Part shown: positions 48,801 through 60,800 of the stretch, in pieces | How positions within the stretch are numbered: position 1 is the first letter of the stretch | How the letters are laid out: each line of letters starts with the position of its first letter | Source: Gymnorhina tibicen | Lineage: Eukaryota > Chordata > Aves > Passeriformes > Artamidae | DNA length: 64,000 nt | Assembly (NCBI GenBank): GCA_013399875.1 | Contig: VXAZ01008167.1 | Coordinates: forward strand, 2,694,534 to 2,758,533 | Direction: 5' to 3' | Translations under genes and position numbers: made by a program | Notes under the pieces: generated by a model | What the model saw: the letters and a program-made list of their open reading frames with translations, nothing else | What the model was told of the DNA's origin: nothing | The model's database searches: none

Positions 48801-51800
48801 TTGTTTCTTTATTTCCCCTGCTTTATCTGGCCTGTTCAATAGCTTCTTTCCTTCCTCAAATAATGGTCTATTTACTAATTATTTTCTTCACAGTATGACA
48901 GCATGATGGATTTTGATACTGGGGAAAGATATTCCAACTCAGTCCTAAATCAGCTGCTGTTTGCTAAAACCTTTTAAATAGGCTGCTAATTTAACATGGT
49001 AGTCCAGGGACACATTTTCAAACACTAGAATGTGGTTTGTATCTAAAAAGCAACTAATGGCTTGATGCTGCAATTCATGCACAGCCAAGGTTGTGTGGAG
49101 ATTAGACCCTGCGATCACACGTACAAAATATAACAAAAAAGAATATTGCAGAGGACATGGCACACAGCTGCAAAGTAATCAAAGAATTTGAAAGCAGGGT
49201 CCAGTGTTCTGTTGAAACCTCTGCTTCTGGCAACATAATATATTAATATATGTTGTGATATACACTATGTAAATCACTGCAGGATAAAGAAAATGCAAGA
49301 AAATAAAAGAATCTGTGAACAAGAAAGCTCTTAGGAAAACACAAATCCCAACTGTAACATTAAGATACATAAATGATAGATTAAAAAGACTAGAAAGAAT
49401 AATGCATTGAAAATAAAATTCCTTCAAGACTCATAATATCAGCAGAAATTTTTCAATGTCAATTTTTTGTTCTAATGTCTCTAAGAATGGGAGTTGCCCC
49501 GTATGTGTCTTAGAACTACAGTCATATAAAAGGTAGGTAATTATAAAAGTAGGTTTTCAATGTTTGTGTTAGTTTCTTTTTGTCAGTCCAAAAACCAGCA
49601 CCTGCCATTCTGCCCCACCTGGCAGGAAGACTGGATAATATGGAAATCAAAAAGTTCATGAACCATGAGGGAAAAAGAACAACTGAGTGAAGGCTGTATT
49701 TTGACAATAGTCAACAACCTATTCTGCAAAACTTGACTTTTGGACCACATTCTCCCACTCCCTAAGAAAGACCCAGTCACAGTCTGACTCCTCTGTGGGC
49801 ACCTACCCCATGCAGTTGTCAGTGACAGGTTCTGTTCCAACATTCACTGTTTATTCTTTTTTTTTTTAACTGGCTTTGTCTCCCTAGATCTATTATATGG
49901 AAAGCAAAGTAACAGATCCAGACTTGTAACCTTGCTGTGTTGCATTAACAAGGAAAACCCTCTAAAAAGAAGAAATAATCCAGACTTCTTTCTTGTGTAC
50001 CTATCACATTTCCAAACCAGGTCAGTTTGTATTTTTACCATGGATTCCATTCAGAAACATCATTTTGGCCCTGTGGACAGATCATCCCTAATATTATTAT
50101 CTCTGTAAGGAAAAGAGGAAATTCACAGTGTAAAATCTGACCTGAGCTTAGGAACTCAACTCAGTTGTCTAAACACATGTTTAGTGTGATCTAGAGCACT
50201 CTTCCCTTGAAATGGCATCTCGTGTGGGTATCCCAAATCACCTAGGATGTATCAAATGGCATCGGGTGCCTATGTCTTACACTCCAGTGCTAAGATTTCT
50301 GCATTAGTATAGCTCTCCAAAGGTGTTCACTTGATGCTGAGAGGCACAGTTTCCCCATGGATAACAGAGCTGTTCTGCTCTCAAGCTGCACATCTGCATT
50401 TTGCTCCCAGGGCTGTATTGGAACAGCAGGAAATCTTGGCAAGGAACGTAGTGAAAAAAAAGGAACGGTGATATTGTATAGTGTCAGTCAATAGATACAT
50501 GGAAACATTGCTAGCCCTGAAACATTGCACCGGGAATGATTTCTGGTTCCTTTTCCGTGGATAGGATTACTCCTTTCAGTTGCTCTGTCTGGCATATCAC
50601 CTTTCAGAGTGTTTAGACAGAGTAAACTAATGACACGACCATGGTGCAAGTAGGTTAGCAGTCAGCAGGGGATCACATAATTTCATTTGCTACCTGTACC
50701 AAGAACATATCTCTGCTTCAACTAAACATGTCTGGGACATAATACAGTCCCTAATTAGGTCCTTTATTAATTACAGAGCAGGTGTTAGGGGCCCTAAAGT
50801 AATATTGTGTTAGGGTTTTGATTAAACCCTTGTCTTCAGTAATTGCCACAGCAGCAAAGGAATTTTGTTGTGAAGATTACATGAATGTGCATGACAAAAT
50901 ATCTTAATGCAAAGACTATTGTTATGAATTAATTTGAGTGGTAATCATTTTAATCAGATCTGGAAATAAAAACAGAACTATTAATCAAGAAGCCTGCTGA
51001 CAGCTGTGCTAGATCTCGGAGGTAAGAAGCAGGCCTTTGTACCCATGGGGAAAGCAGTGCAGGAGCTTAGCAGAGTTCTTCTCGTGAGGGAATAATTTTG
51101 TTCTCTGTTAGAATGCACAGGGAACCATTCCCTGTGAATTCTTCTATTTCTCACTTGTAGTTTTAGTATCTCACCAATTACATGGACAAACTCTCAATTT
51201 CAGTGTCAGTAATGTTAGCCCTGGTCCAGCCTTTATGAGCAACCACTCATGCCCCAGGCAGGTGCCCAGGATGGAAGTTACAGGCCAATGATACCATATT
51301 TTCCCCTTCCCTTTTCTATCTGGACTATTGCAGTCTGGTGAATAGATCCAATCTCGTTGATAAATAGAGATGGTTCCAATTCTATTTCTACCACTCAGGG
51401 AGCTCAGGAGGGTTGCACACTCCTGAAAACTGCCTGCAGTATACAGGTTAAAATTCTCTCTGCTGGGTAATTTTGGCAGTACTTTTTCATCCTTTCTGGT
51501 TTTGAAGGTTTTTTAAAGATCTTCATTGGCCTATGCTTTGTCTCCTTTCTTAGTTACTCTTGGGCTCATTGCAGGACATAGTACCACCTGTCTAAGCTTC
51601 CTTACAAACTACTTAACAGGGTATGCAAATTTCTCCTGGCTTCCTCTTCACTTACCAGGTTTTCTTTGCCTCCACCTAGCAATAGCTACATTGGGGATCT
51701 GACTTTTCTTCTCCATTAATCTTGTCCCCTCCTCAGCTCCTTTTCTGAAATTAACTGGATAGAATACCTAAATAAATTCTTTTTCCTTTCTGTGTCCTTT

Positions 51801-54800
51801 CCATTTAAAAAAAAAAATCCTTCACCTCTGAATTCCTCAGTAAAACAAGCCTCTGAACTTCATTTATCTCTATAAAATCCCTAGCCAGACAAGTCTCCTC
51901 AGTTAATATGTCACCACAACCTTTCATTTTCTATCCAACATTTGCTTCTGAGATGTGTGCTTCACATTTAACTGGACACTGCTTCATCCTTTAATATTTA
52001 TTGAGCTCATTCAACCGACACCTTTAAAGCAACACCTTTATCTGTTTGTATTTAGACCACTATTTTCCAGAACAGTTGCAGATATGTTCATACTTCTTTC
52101 TTCTACAGAACTAAAGCATTTTCTACTTTCAGATACACTGGTGCAGATTTGTGCTTTTATGGATGTTTATACTTGTGTATTGCTTTCAGTTTCTGTCTCA
52201 TTAGATTCTTCAGACCAATGTTTGGCAAGACGAAGGGCAAGAAAGCAAGCCAGACAATTGTAATATGAGCAATAAAAATCAGAGAACTATTGGAAGCAAA
52301 AAAATTACTGAATTTGATAATTTAGGATGATATATTTGCCATTTGGAAATTGATAGCTTAAACACTTTGAGGTTTTGTCTAGTAGCTGGTATTACCTCAT
52401 CAAAGTCTGCAATGATTTCATTCAGCAAGCGCAGACATTCTACTCCTTGGTTATTCATCTCAGTCTGGGAATAAAAGTCAGCAAATCCAGGAATAGAAGC
52501 AAACATCACACCAACAGCATCATAGGACTGAGAGTATAATTCCTAAAAAAACAATGAGGAAAAATGAATTGAAGTGGCAACATAGGGGAGAAAATGCAAT
52601 TGGCAGCAATTAGAATAATTTTCTTACTTTTTCCATGCATAATACCTTAATATCTGATGTTGGCATTAGTATATGAAGGGTTAGCCAGGTTCAACAGGAG
52701 GAGGCTGACAGCTCTTAAAGTTTTTATTGCAGATTATATGCAGGGTTTTCCCATTCTTTGGAAGCCTGCTCTTTCTGCTACTCAGGTCAAGGAGCTACAC
52801 CAGCGAAAGTGAAATAGGCATTTTCCTTTTGATTTATATGGGGAATGAATTGAAGAAATGCAAGATTCATTGCCAAGTACGAATACCAGTTATCACATTT
52901 TCTGGTGGATAATTTGTACTTCACACTACCGCAGGTCTTTACAAGTTTGTTTATTCACAAGTTTTCAGAAAACCTTTACTCTGGTAAACTCTGGTTCTCC
53001 TAAGGTGACTGTGGAGTTCTTTGGTTGCCTGCTCTGGGAGATGTTCCTGCTCTTATGGTTCGAAAGGAGGGAGACACAGAAGTGGGGGTGATTATAGAGT
53101 TACTGGGGAAAACAGAAAGCAGCTTATAAGGGATCAGTCACAGGAGGCTATTAGGATAAAGCATGCCCTGGAATAAGCTCCCACTTAACATTATTCATAT
53201 AATTCACTCTGGTAATGAATGGCAGATTTATTTATGGAGGGGCTTGTGTCATTACACATGTGAAAATGTGGACAGTTCTCTGAACTAAAGCTAATTTTTA
53301 ATAACAAAACTAATTTCAACTTTAAAAATACCAAGGAGTGCTACCACAACTCCTGGTATGCTTTTCTTTTGGCTAATATACCACCATCATAGGCATTCTC
53401 CTTTGATTTTCTTTTTTCCTAGCTTCAACTTCTGTAGTTTTACCTAATGGTGGACACTTCCATTTCTGTTTATGAACCTTACTTATGTCATTATGACCTG
53501 AAGTACTTTTTTCTCAATGTTCTTGTTAGTGGCTTTAAGAAATTTTAAGTGCTTTGGTTTCATGACAGAAAGATTTACTGCTGGCTGCCATACACTTGAC
53601 ATGAACACTTCAGGGCATTCTTCTTTCTTCATCCTGTTTTTCCCTAGAAAAGCATCCTGAACCTCTGGTCTGCTCTTTGTTATGCTGCTAAAGCTTCTAC
53701 TTATCCAGGCTCTTTAACAATGTGTCTTACAGTAAAAGTGGGGAAATTCTTCTAGTTTCCAAAGCCACTGCAAAACTTTGATTGAGAAAACATGATTGAT
53801 TCCCTTCCTGTCCTTACCCTTTCTTTCACTGAAGAACATCTTCAGGGTCATGGAAGCCATACGCTAAGACATTTATTCCCTTTCATGAGTATAGAAAAAG
53901 GTAATACACATATTAGTTTGTGGATGCTTATGAAAGATTTGACAATGTGTGCTAGCAGCACAAGCACACAGCCGTACTCTTTCCTTGGACCATGAAGATA
54001 GAAAATAACTGACCGAGCCTTCAGTTGTTCGATTTTTGTATTTTTGGTGAGAAGCATCAGTACAGAAATAATACATCCATGAGAAAAAGCTACGGCACAC
54101 ATTTGGGAATTCGTTTTTTAGAGAGCAGAGAAATTAACTTAATGGCCAGACATAAACTGCAGGATTGATTGCACTGAAATCTGGTAGATCTTACTGTCTG
54201 CCAGCTCATGCATAAATCATCCCCAAGTATAGTTACTCTGGAAATTGCCTTACGAAAAGCAGGGGTGGTGGAATTCAATTCAGTGGCAAATTATTGAAGC
54301 ATCAGCAGTGATCCATGGGGCATCTGCTTGCTTCTGAAGATTACTATGCATGTGACTGTACGTGAATGAAAGTGTAAGATGAGAAACATTTTCCCTGAAA
54401 ATCCATAATGCCGATGTGCCAGAACACACTCTTGGCTGGTATCGAGGTCTGCTCCATTTACAGTGAAACATTTTACTGATTGCTTTCACACTCACATTTT
54501 CTCATGTGCATAGCAGGGTTTCTATGGCACTTTCATACCCACAGAGTGTAAAATTTCTCAAGAGTGATTTCTAAAGTGCCTTCTCTTGTACCTTCTCACT
54601 GTGTCATCCTTCCCTAGGTGATACTTGAAATCAGAACACAATGATTCCTCATTGTGCAGTCTAATTCATCTGGTTACATCAAGTTCCAAAATGTACAACA
54701 GAAAATTGCAGCCTTAATTCCTTTTTGCTGCACAATGAATAGATATATCAGTGAATGTTGCACGATGAATAGATACGCAATGTGAATCTTGCAATGTTCC

Positions 54801-57800
54801 TTCCCATTATAAAAGATGATTCCAACATTACATGAGAAAACTGCAGTTTCATCATACATTATATACATCGTATACATTATTATATACATATAATATGATA
54901 ATATGCATTTACTTTGTTTCAAACAAGGAGTGACTTACTGCTGCTTTCAGACGCAAATTCTGGACTTTCCTTTAGCCCTCTACAAACTCTGTTTTAGAAA
55001 TATTCAGAGACTCCATTATCATGTTTTTCTTTGTGTACTACAGATGCTTTTTAGGAACATAGCCACAAACTACGTCTCTGGAATGGGTGTTTTGTTATCT
55101 GCCACAAACAGGCAATTCAGGGGCAAAAAATGTTCTCTTGTGTCTGAAGATAAGAGAGCCTCAGGTCTGTTGCAGCTTGTTCCTGCCATAATCACTGTCA
55201 GGGCTCTAATAATACTTCTGCAACACTGGGCTATCATAAACTTGAACAGACCTTCTGTTAAGTTCATGTATCTTTTTTACGAATACTAGATTTTCACAGA
55301 CTCATAGGTTGGAACAGACTTCTGAATGTCATTTAATACAGTTTGCTTTCAAAGCAGGACCAATTAGATCAAATCTTTCATAGCCTTTTTCAGTTGAGGT
55401 TTGAGCCATGCTCTGCCTTCACAGAATCACAGAACCACAGAATCACAGAACTGCTAGGGTTGGAAGGGACGTCTGGAGGTCATCTAGACCAAGCCCCCTG
55501 CCCAGCGCAGGTGACACAGGAATGCATCCAGGAGGGGTTTGAATGTCTCCAGAGAGGGAGGCTCCATGACCTCTGTGAGCCGCTGTTCCAGTGCTCTGCC
55601 ACCCTCAATGTAACAAAGTTCTTCCTCATGTTGAGGTGGAACATTCTGTGTTTTAATTTATGGCCATTGATCCTTGTCCTGTCCCTGAGCACCACTGAAA
55701 AGAGCCTGGAACCATCCTCTTGGTACCTGCCTTGGAGATATTTAAAGGCATTAACATGATCCCTTCTCAGTCTTCTCTTCCCAAGTCTCTCCTCATAAGA
55801 GAGATCCTCCAGACCCCTAATAATGTCTTCTTTATAAACACTCATTAGGTGCTTGAAGACAACAATGAGATATTTCAGCCTTTTCCTCTTAAAGTTTTAT
55901 GATCACAGGTCTCTCAGCCTTTCCTCACACATTATGTACCCCAACCCCCCAGTCATTTTGGTGACTTTCTGCTAGACTTGCTCTATGTGTGTTTCCTACT
56001 GGTGAGTCTGAACATGGAAACATCACTCCAGATGTGGTCCTAGAACCTTTACTTTAAAACATGATTATTTTTCAGTGTTCATCAGATACCAAATATTGGC
56101 AGTATTTGTGCAATGAATCCTATCAAGAACCAAGTTTCAACAATTTTGTACCAGATCTACTTTTCTTTTACTAATAAGAAAAAAATATCAGAAAACTGAC
56201 ACGTACTTCATTATCCCGATCCTTTTCCAGGAAGTGACGGGCAACATGGCTGGGTAAAATATTCCGTAGCATGTTTTCATTGTGCTCCCTTAGCTCCTTC
56301 ATTTCATTGATTTCTTCTTTTGCTTGAACACGCCACAGAAAATCCAGCCTTGCTGTGTATTCAAGCTGTAGTTTCAGAAAGAAAAAAGAGGCAAAAATAA
56401 AACCTGACAAGATAAGAGTAGAGATTGTATTGCTATCCTGGCAGGCTGCTCCTGCCATGTAACCACCTTCAGTGCTGCTGACGATCTCTGAAACAATTTG
56501 ATTGTCTTGCCAGAAAAAGAGATTATTTCTTTGCCTTATGTACGGTGAGACTCTCAGACTAATCTGGGGCAAAATAATATTTGTCATATGGCTGCTATGG
56601 TCAGTGGATATAAACTGTCACCAAATTATTTTCCCTTTAAACACCTCGTTATTAGTCAGATAATGGAGTCAGACAGGAGATAAGGTGTTGGCAGGTATTG
56701 ATATGAAATAAATATGTTCCCCTTTTCATAAGTGTTTTCAAATTAAATGAGAAAATAGCACAAGGGTAACTCTAAACTCTTGGCTAGGATGTCCTTCTCA
56801 AGTATGAGCATCTTTCAGCAAAGCTCTGTATAAACAGCCCAATGTACTCCCAAGGAGGACTTCCAAATCTCTGGCACCAAAATGATATAGTTATACTGTT
56901 GGGACTTGCAGTTATTTGCAACTTTAGTCTTCTAAAAAATAGTGGAAAACATACCATTTGTCATCCCCTAGAATACTCTGTCCCTGTATTTTGGCATCAG
57001 AGTCTACAGTTGCAGTTTAGTACATGCAAAGTCTCAGTGCCTGGTACCCTCAGCTAAAAACTGAAGTTAAATGATTTCCAGTGCAGTGTGTGTGCAGAAC
57101 AAAAGCTGTGCACAGCAGAACTTACACGTGCATACATATGTATGCATTGTTTATAAATATAAAAGCATATTCATTTAAATATGAATTGCAATTGTCTGTT
57201 AGCTGAAGCAGGGAACATGTTGAAGCATCGTGTGGCTTGCCTGAGAGGCACGTGTGTGTCAGCACATGGACTAGCCCAACACTGCCAGAGATTTTGTGTG
57301 CACTACACTGAAGCAGAGTTTTAAGCAGATTTTGAGGCAGCTGATACTGTAGCTTGAACAAGGGGTGACTTATTAAGCTACAGCATTCTTGAAAATGATG
57401 CAAATATATATATATATAGTCAGTAAACTGAAAGAGAAAATATATTTGTGAGGTCTGAGATGCTCCAACCAGAGGTAATAACACCCAGCAGAGAAATGTA
57501 TTATACCAGCAAATAGATGAATTTTACAATTTTGAGAGACATCAAATGGTTTACCAAAAGGTTCTGGGATTAAGGAATTTTTTGAAATATAATTCATATA
57601 CCAAACTGAAATAAAGGGGCAGCCTGCAGTGGGTGGAAATGAATAAGAGGAGGTTCAGGCATTGTTTAGTGACTCATCTTGGTCATAGTTTTAGTCAGTA
57701 GCAGTCATGAATGGCAAACTCTTCAGGAGAAAAAAAAGCAAAGCACTTTCAAGGGACCTTGCTGTACTCTAGGGAGCTTTCCTTCCTAAAAGCTAAAAGT

Positions 57801-60800
57801 GAACATGGTTTGGTATAACTTTCCAAAGTCTGTATGCAACTTGGCAGTGCTTTACTTGCCCTGTGGGTGCTGTTGACATCTTTATAAACAATCTCTTTTC
57901 TACTAATTTATTCATCTTCTATCTTGTGACCATTAATTACCTGAATAAACGGCAACAAAAAAAGCCTGTCAAGAAAAAGTATTTTAAACAATTTTTTCAC
58001 CATTTTTCAGCTTCCTTTGCCCTTCCTTTTGTGCTAGAAGACAGAGCCCATACCAGATAACAGACTTTTATCTCTACCAACTAACTGAGAAGAAAACATT
58101 AACTATAAATTATATAACTATAAATTTGCAAGTTCTAAAGGTATTTTAAAGATTGACTTCAAATAGGAGCTGCTGCTGGATTTTGAGTTCTTTGATGCTT
58201 CAAGATATTTGATGCTACTACAATAAGAGCTTTGCAAAAAATGTTGATACAGTTTTTCAAAGCTGACTTTTTATGCTGCTCTACAGGGAAATGTCACATC
58301 TCTAAGCCTCAGAATAGCAGCAGCTAATCTTTACATTTTAGATAACGTCATTCTGGTTATTTATGATCACATTTTAACATGAAATACTTTTGTTTCATCA
58401 TCAGTGGACTACCAAGATGACACTGTCATCTCAGAAATAAAGGAGTGCTACATATGAGGTTTGAAAATAGAAAATATTAAGAAGATGCTTTGCTAAATTC
58501 TTATATTTGCTAAAACTAACAAAATTGTAGGGTTGAGTTTTAGGTTTGTTGTTTGATTGTCTAAAGAAATATTCCTGGACATAAATCCCAAAATGTCCGT
58601 ATTTTCCTGCCCTGATACGTAGCTTTAGGAAACACCTCTAATTCCAATAGTTAGTGAAGAAAAGAGAGAGGTGTTACACAGAAAGCCCAACACTATGTTC
58701 TCTACATGCTGCAGAACCCAACCACTCTGCAGGCAATTGCCACATGCAATTAAATCTAATAAGATGGTGTCACACACCCTTTTCTCAAATTTAATTTTAA
58801 ATTTTGGGTGCAAAATTTGGGATTAACTTTAAATCACAAGGGATAAAGAACAACAGTTAATTATTCAGGAATTGTAGGTCCATAAATTTAATCTTACAAA
58901 AAGAATATCTTTCAGTCAATCCACCTAGAACGAGGCAAGTTTTAAACTATTCTACTTCAGAATACTTCCACGGGTTGCCAGATGTGCTGGAGGACAGCTT
59001 TGTTGGACTTAATGTGCTCCTCAATTCACACTGTTGAAGATTTTTTTTTTAATGCGTTCTGAGTGAAACTTTTATATATATATATGGAGTCGGCAACCAT
59101 AGAGAGATCTTTAGGTTAACTCTATAATAAGAAATTAAGCAATACAATGAAATGTGCCTGGACAGCACCGTTGGATGCTGTTAAATTGATAGAGATTATG
59201 AATCTTTGGGAGAACATGCAGGAGTTAGCACATCTCAGGGACCATTTCCAAGGGAAGTTTTAGGGCAGCCACCCTGTTTTATGGAACAAGAAAGGTTAAT
59301 AAAATGGAAAACAACTTGTGCTCTGCTTCTGGGCTGGAAAATACTCTTAAACACCACAGATCAAGCTTTTGTAGAAGACAGACATTTACAATCAGTACTG
59401 GGATCCTGAAGAGCATTACCTGGCTTCTGCCTAATTCTTGCTCTCCCTAAACTCCTCCAGTGTTGTTTTTCTTAGCACCTTGGCTGATTCTCAAGCCTCA
59501 GATTTTTATCTTGATATATGTTAATAATCCTTGGGAATACTGTAAGGTTTATCACAAATTTGGGTTGTTCAATTCTTATTTGTTCCATATTTTTCCTAAG
59601 TGGACTTTACATCTTGATAAAGATGTCACAAGTGCGTTGTTTTCCATCAAATTTAAACCTGCATATTGTGCAAAATGCATTTCATCCCTTGCTTGCCCTA
59701 CTCACTCATTCCTCATTCCCTCAAAAAGAAGATAAACAGAAGGAAAATTAATAGAATATTTAGATGTTGGCTTCTTTTTGCTCTCCTCTGGAAAAAATGG
59801 AGGCTGTAACTTCTGGGAAAGCTTAGAAAGTTATTGTAATAAAGTGTATAACATTGTCTTATTCATCACAGCATCATTCCTCTCTTACTGCCTCACTCTG
59901 GAAGGATTGAGAAGTGCTGGTGTTCCTCATCCTAATGGTCTTCAGGGGAAAATCTTTAGGCATGTCAACAATGTCTAAAGGCAACTGTGCTTGGTACTTG
60001 CTTTAATACAGCAGCCCCTTGCTTTTTGCGATCAGAAACTGCCTCAACTCAGAATGTTTGATACCCAGTGCTTGAGAACTGGAAATGCTGGGGAGAAAAT
60101 ACCCTGCTTTTGATGGTTTTAATTCAATGCATTTGTTATTTTAGATCTCAAATTGTCATAGTTCTCTCTCCCTATGCATTTTGTATGTATTCCTGAGGTA
60201 ACTAGTTTCTCAATTCCTCCTTGAGGATATCAATCCTAAAGCTCTGAGGCCCCTAAATCCTAGGTAAGGTCTAGGTCCATGTGAAAGGATTCTTGTAAGT
60301 GGTCCACAACACAGATGAATTAGTACTGGTGCTTAACCCAAATTTTCCTCATTTCCTTGAGCCTGTTGTTTTTTCTTTATAAACATAATAAGCTATTTCA
60401 CTATAGTTTCATTATTTACTGGTTTTTATTCCCTTTCTGTATTTTGGGTTTATGACTACTCAAGCACACTGAAGCTGTCAGGTGCCTCCAGAACTGCACA
60501 TGTGTCTAAAATAACGGCACTCTGTTTGTTCTTTCAATTAAAAAATGCAATATAATTTGAGTATTGTTGAATAGAATGTTGCACATGTTCTTTAAGAATG
60601 CTAGGCAGCATCAGATGTGGGCTTTCTTTAATCAGATTCTGCATATGGTTTATTAAATTGTGAAAGGTCATATGCTCAAGGGGGTAAAAAGACAGCTGGT
60701 ATTTTAAAAGTAATTGTTGTCACATCTCGTAATTGCAAGGACAAAGAGAAAGGTTGAAGAAAATGTTTGCATTACCTGTTGACCGTGATAAAATACAGCT

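Larger units (their letters stand above)
46843..52395 (-). other. ADCY8: ADCY8 intron 15
   Basis: At about 5.6 kb this is the longest intron in the window. It holds a CR1 3' end (47281-47406), a MIR-like relic (about 47690-47810), a small CpG-dense patch (about 48275-48375) and an AT-rich, TAAT-rich block at 50750-51010 that may be a conserved noncoding element. I see nothing specific in the rest. Confidence 0.8.
52543..56206 (-). other. ADCY8: ADCY8 intron 14
   Basis: This GT-AG intron is about 3.7 kb. Two adjacent CR1 fragments (55292-55417 and 55421-56045) occupy the end nearest exon 14, and an AT-rich simple repeat lies at 54852-54906. The rest is unique-looking. Confidence 0.8.
56366..60775 (-). 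other. ADCY8: ADCY8 intron 13
   Basis: This GT-AG intron is about 4.4 kb and mostly AT-rich. It contains short (TA)n tracts at 57404-57418 and 59073-59085. I recognise no transposon family in it. Confidence 0.8.
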
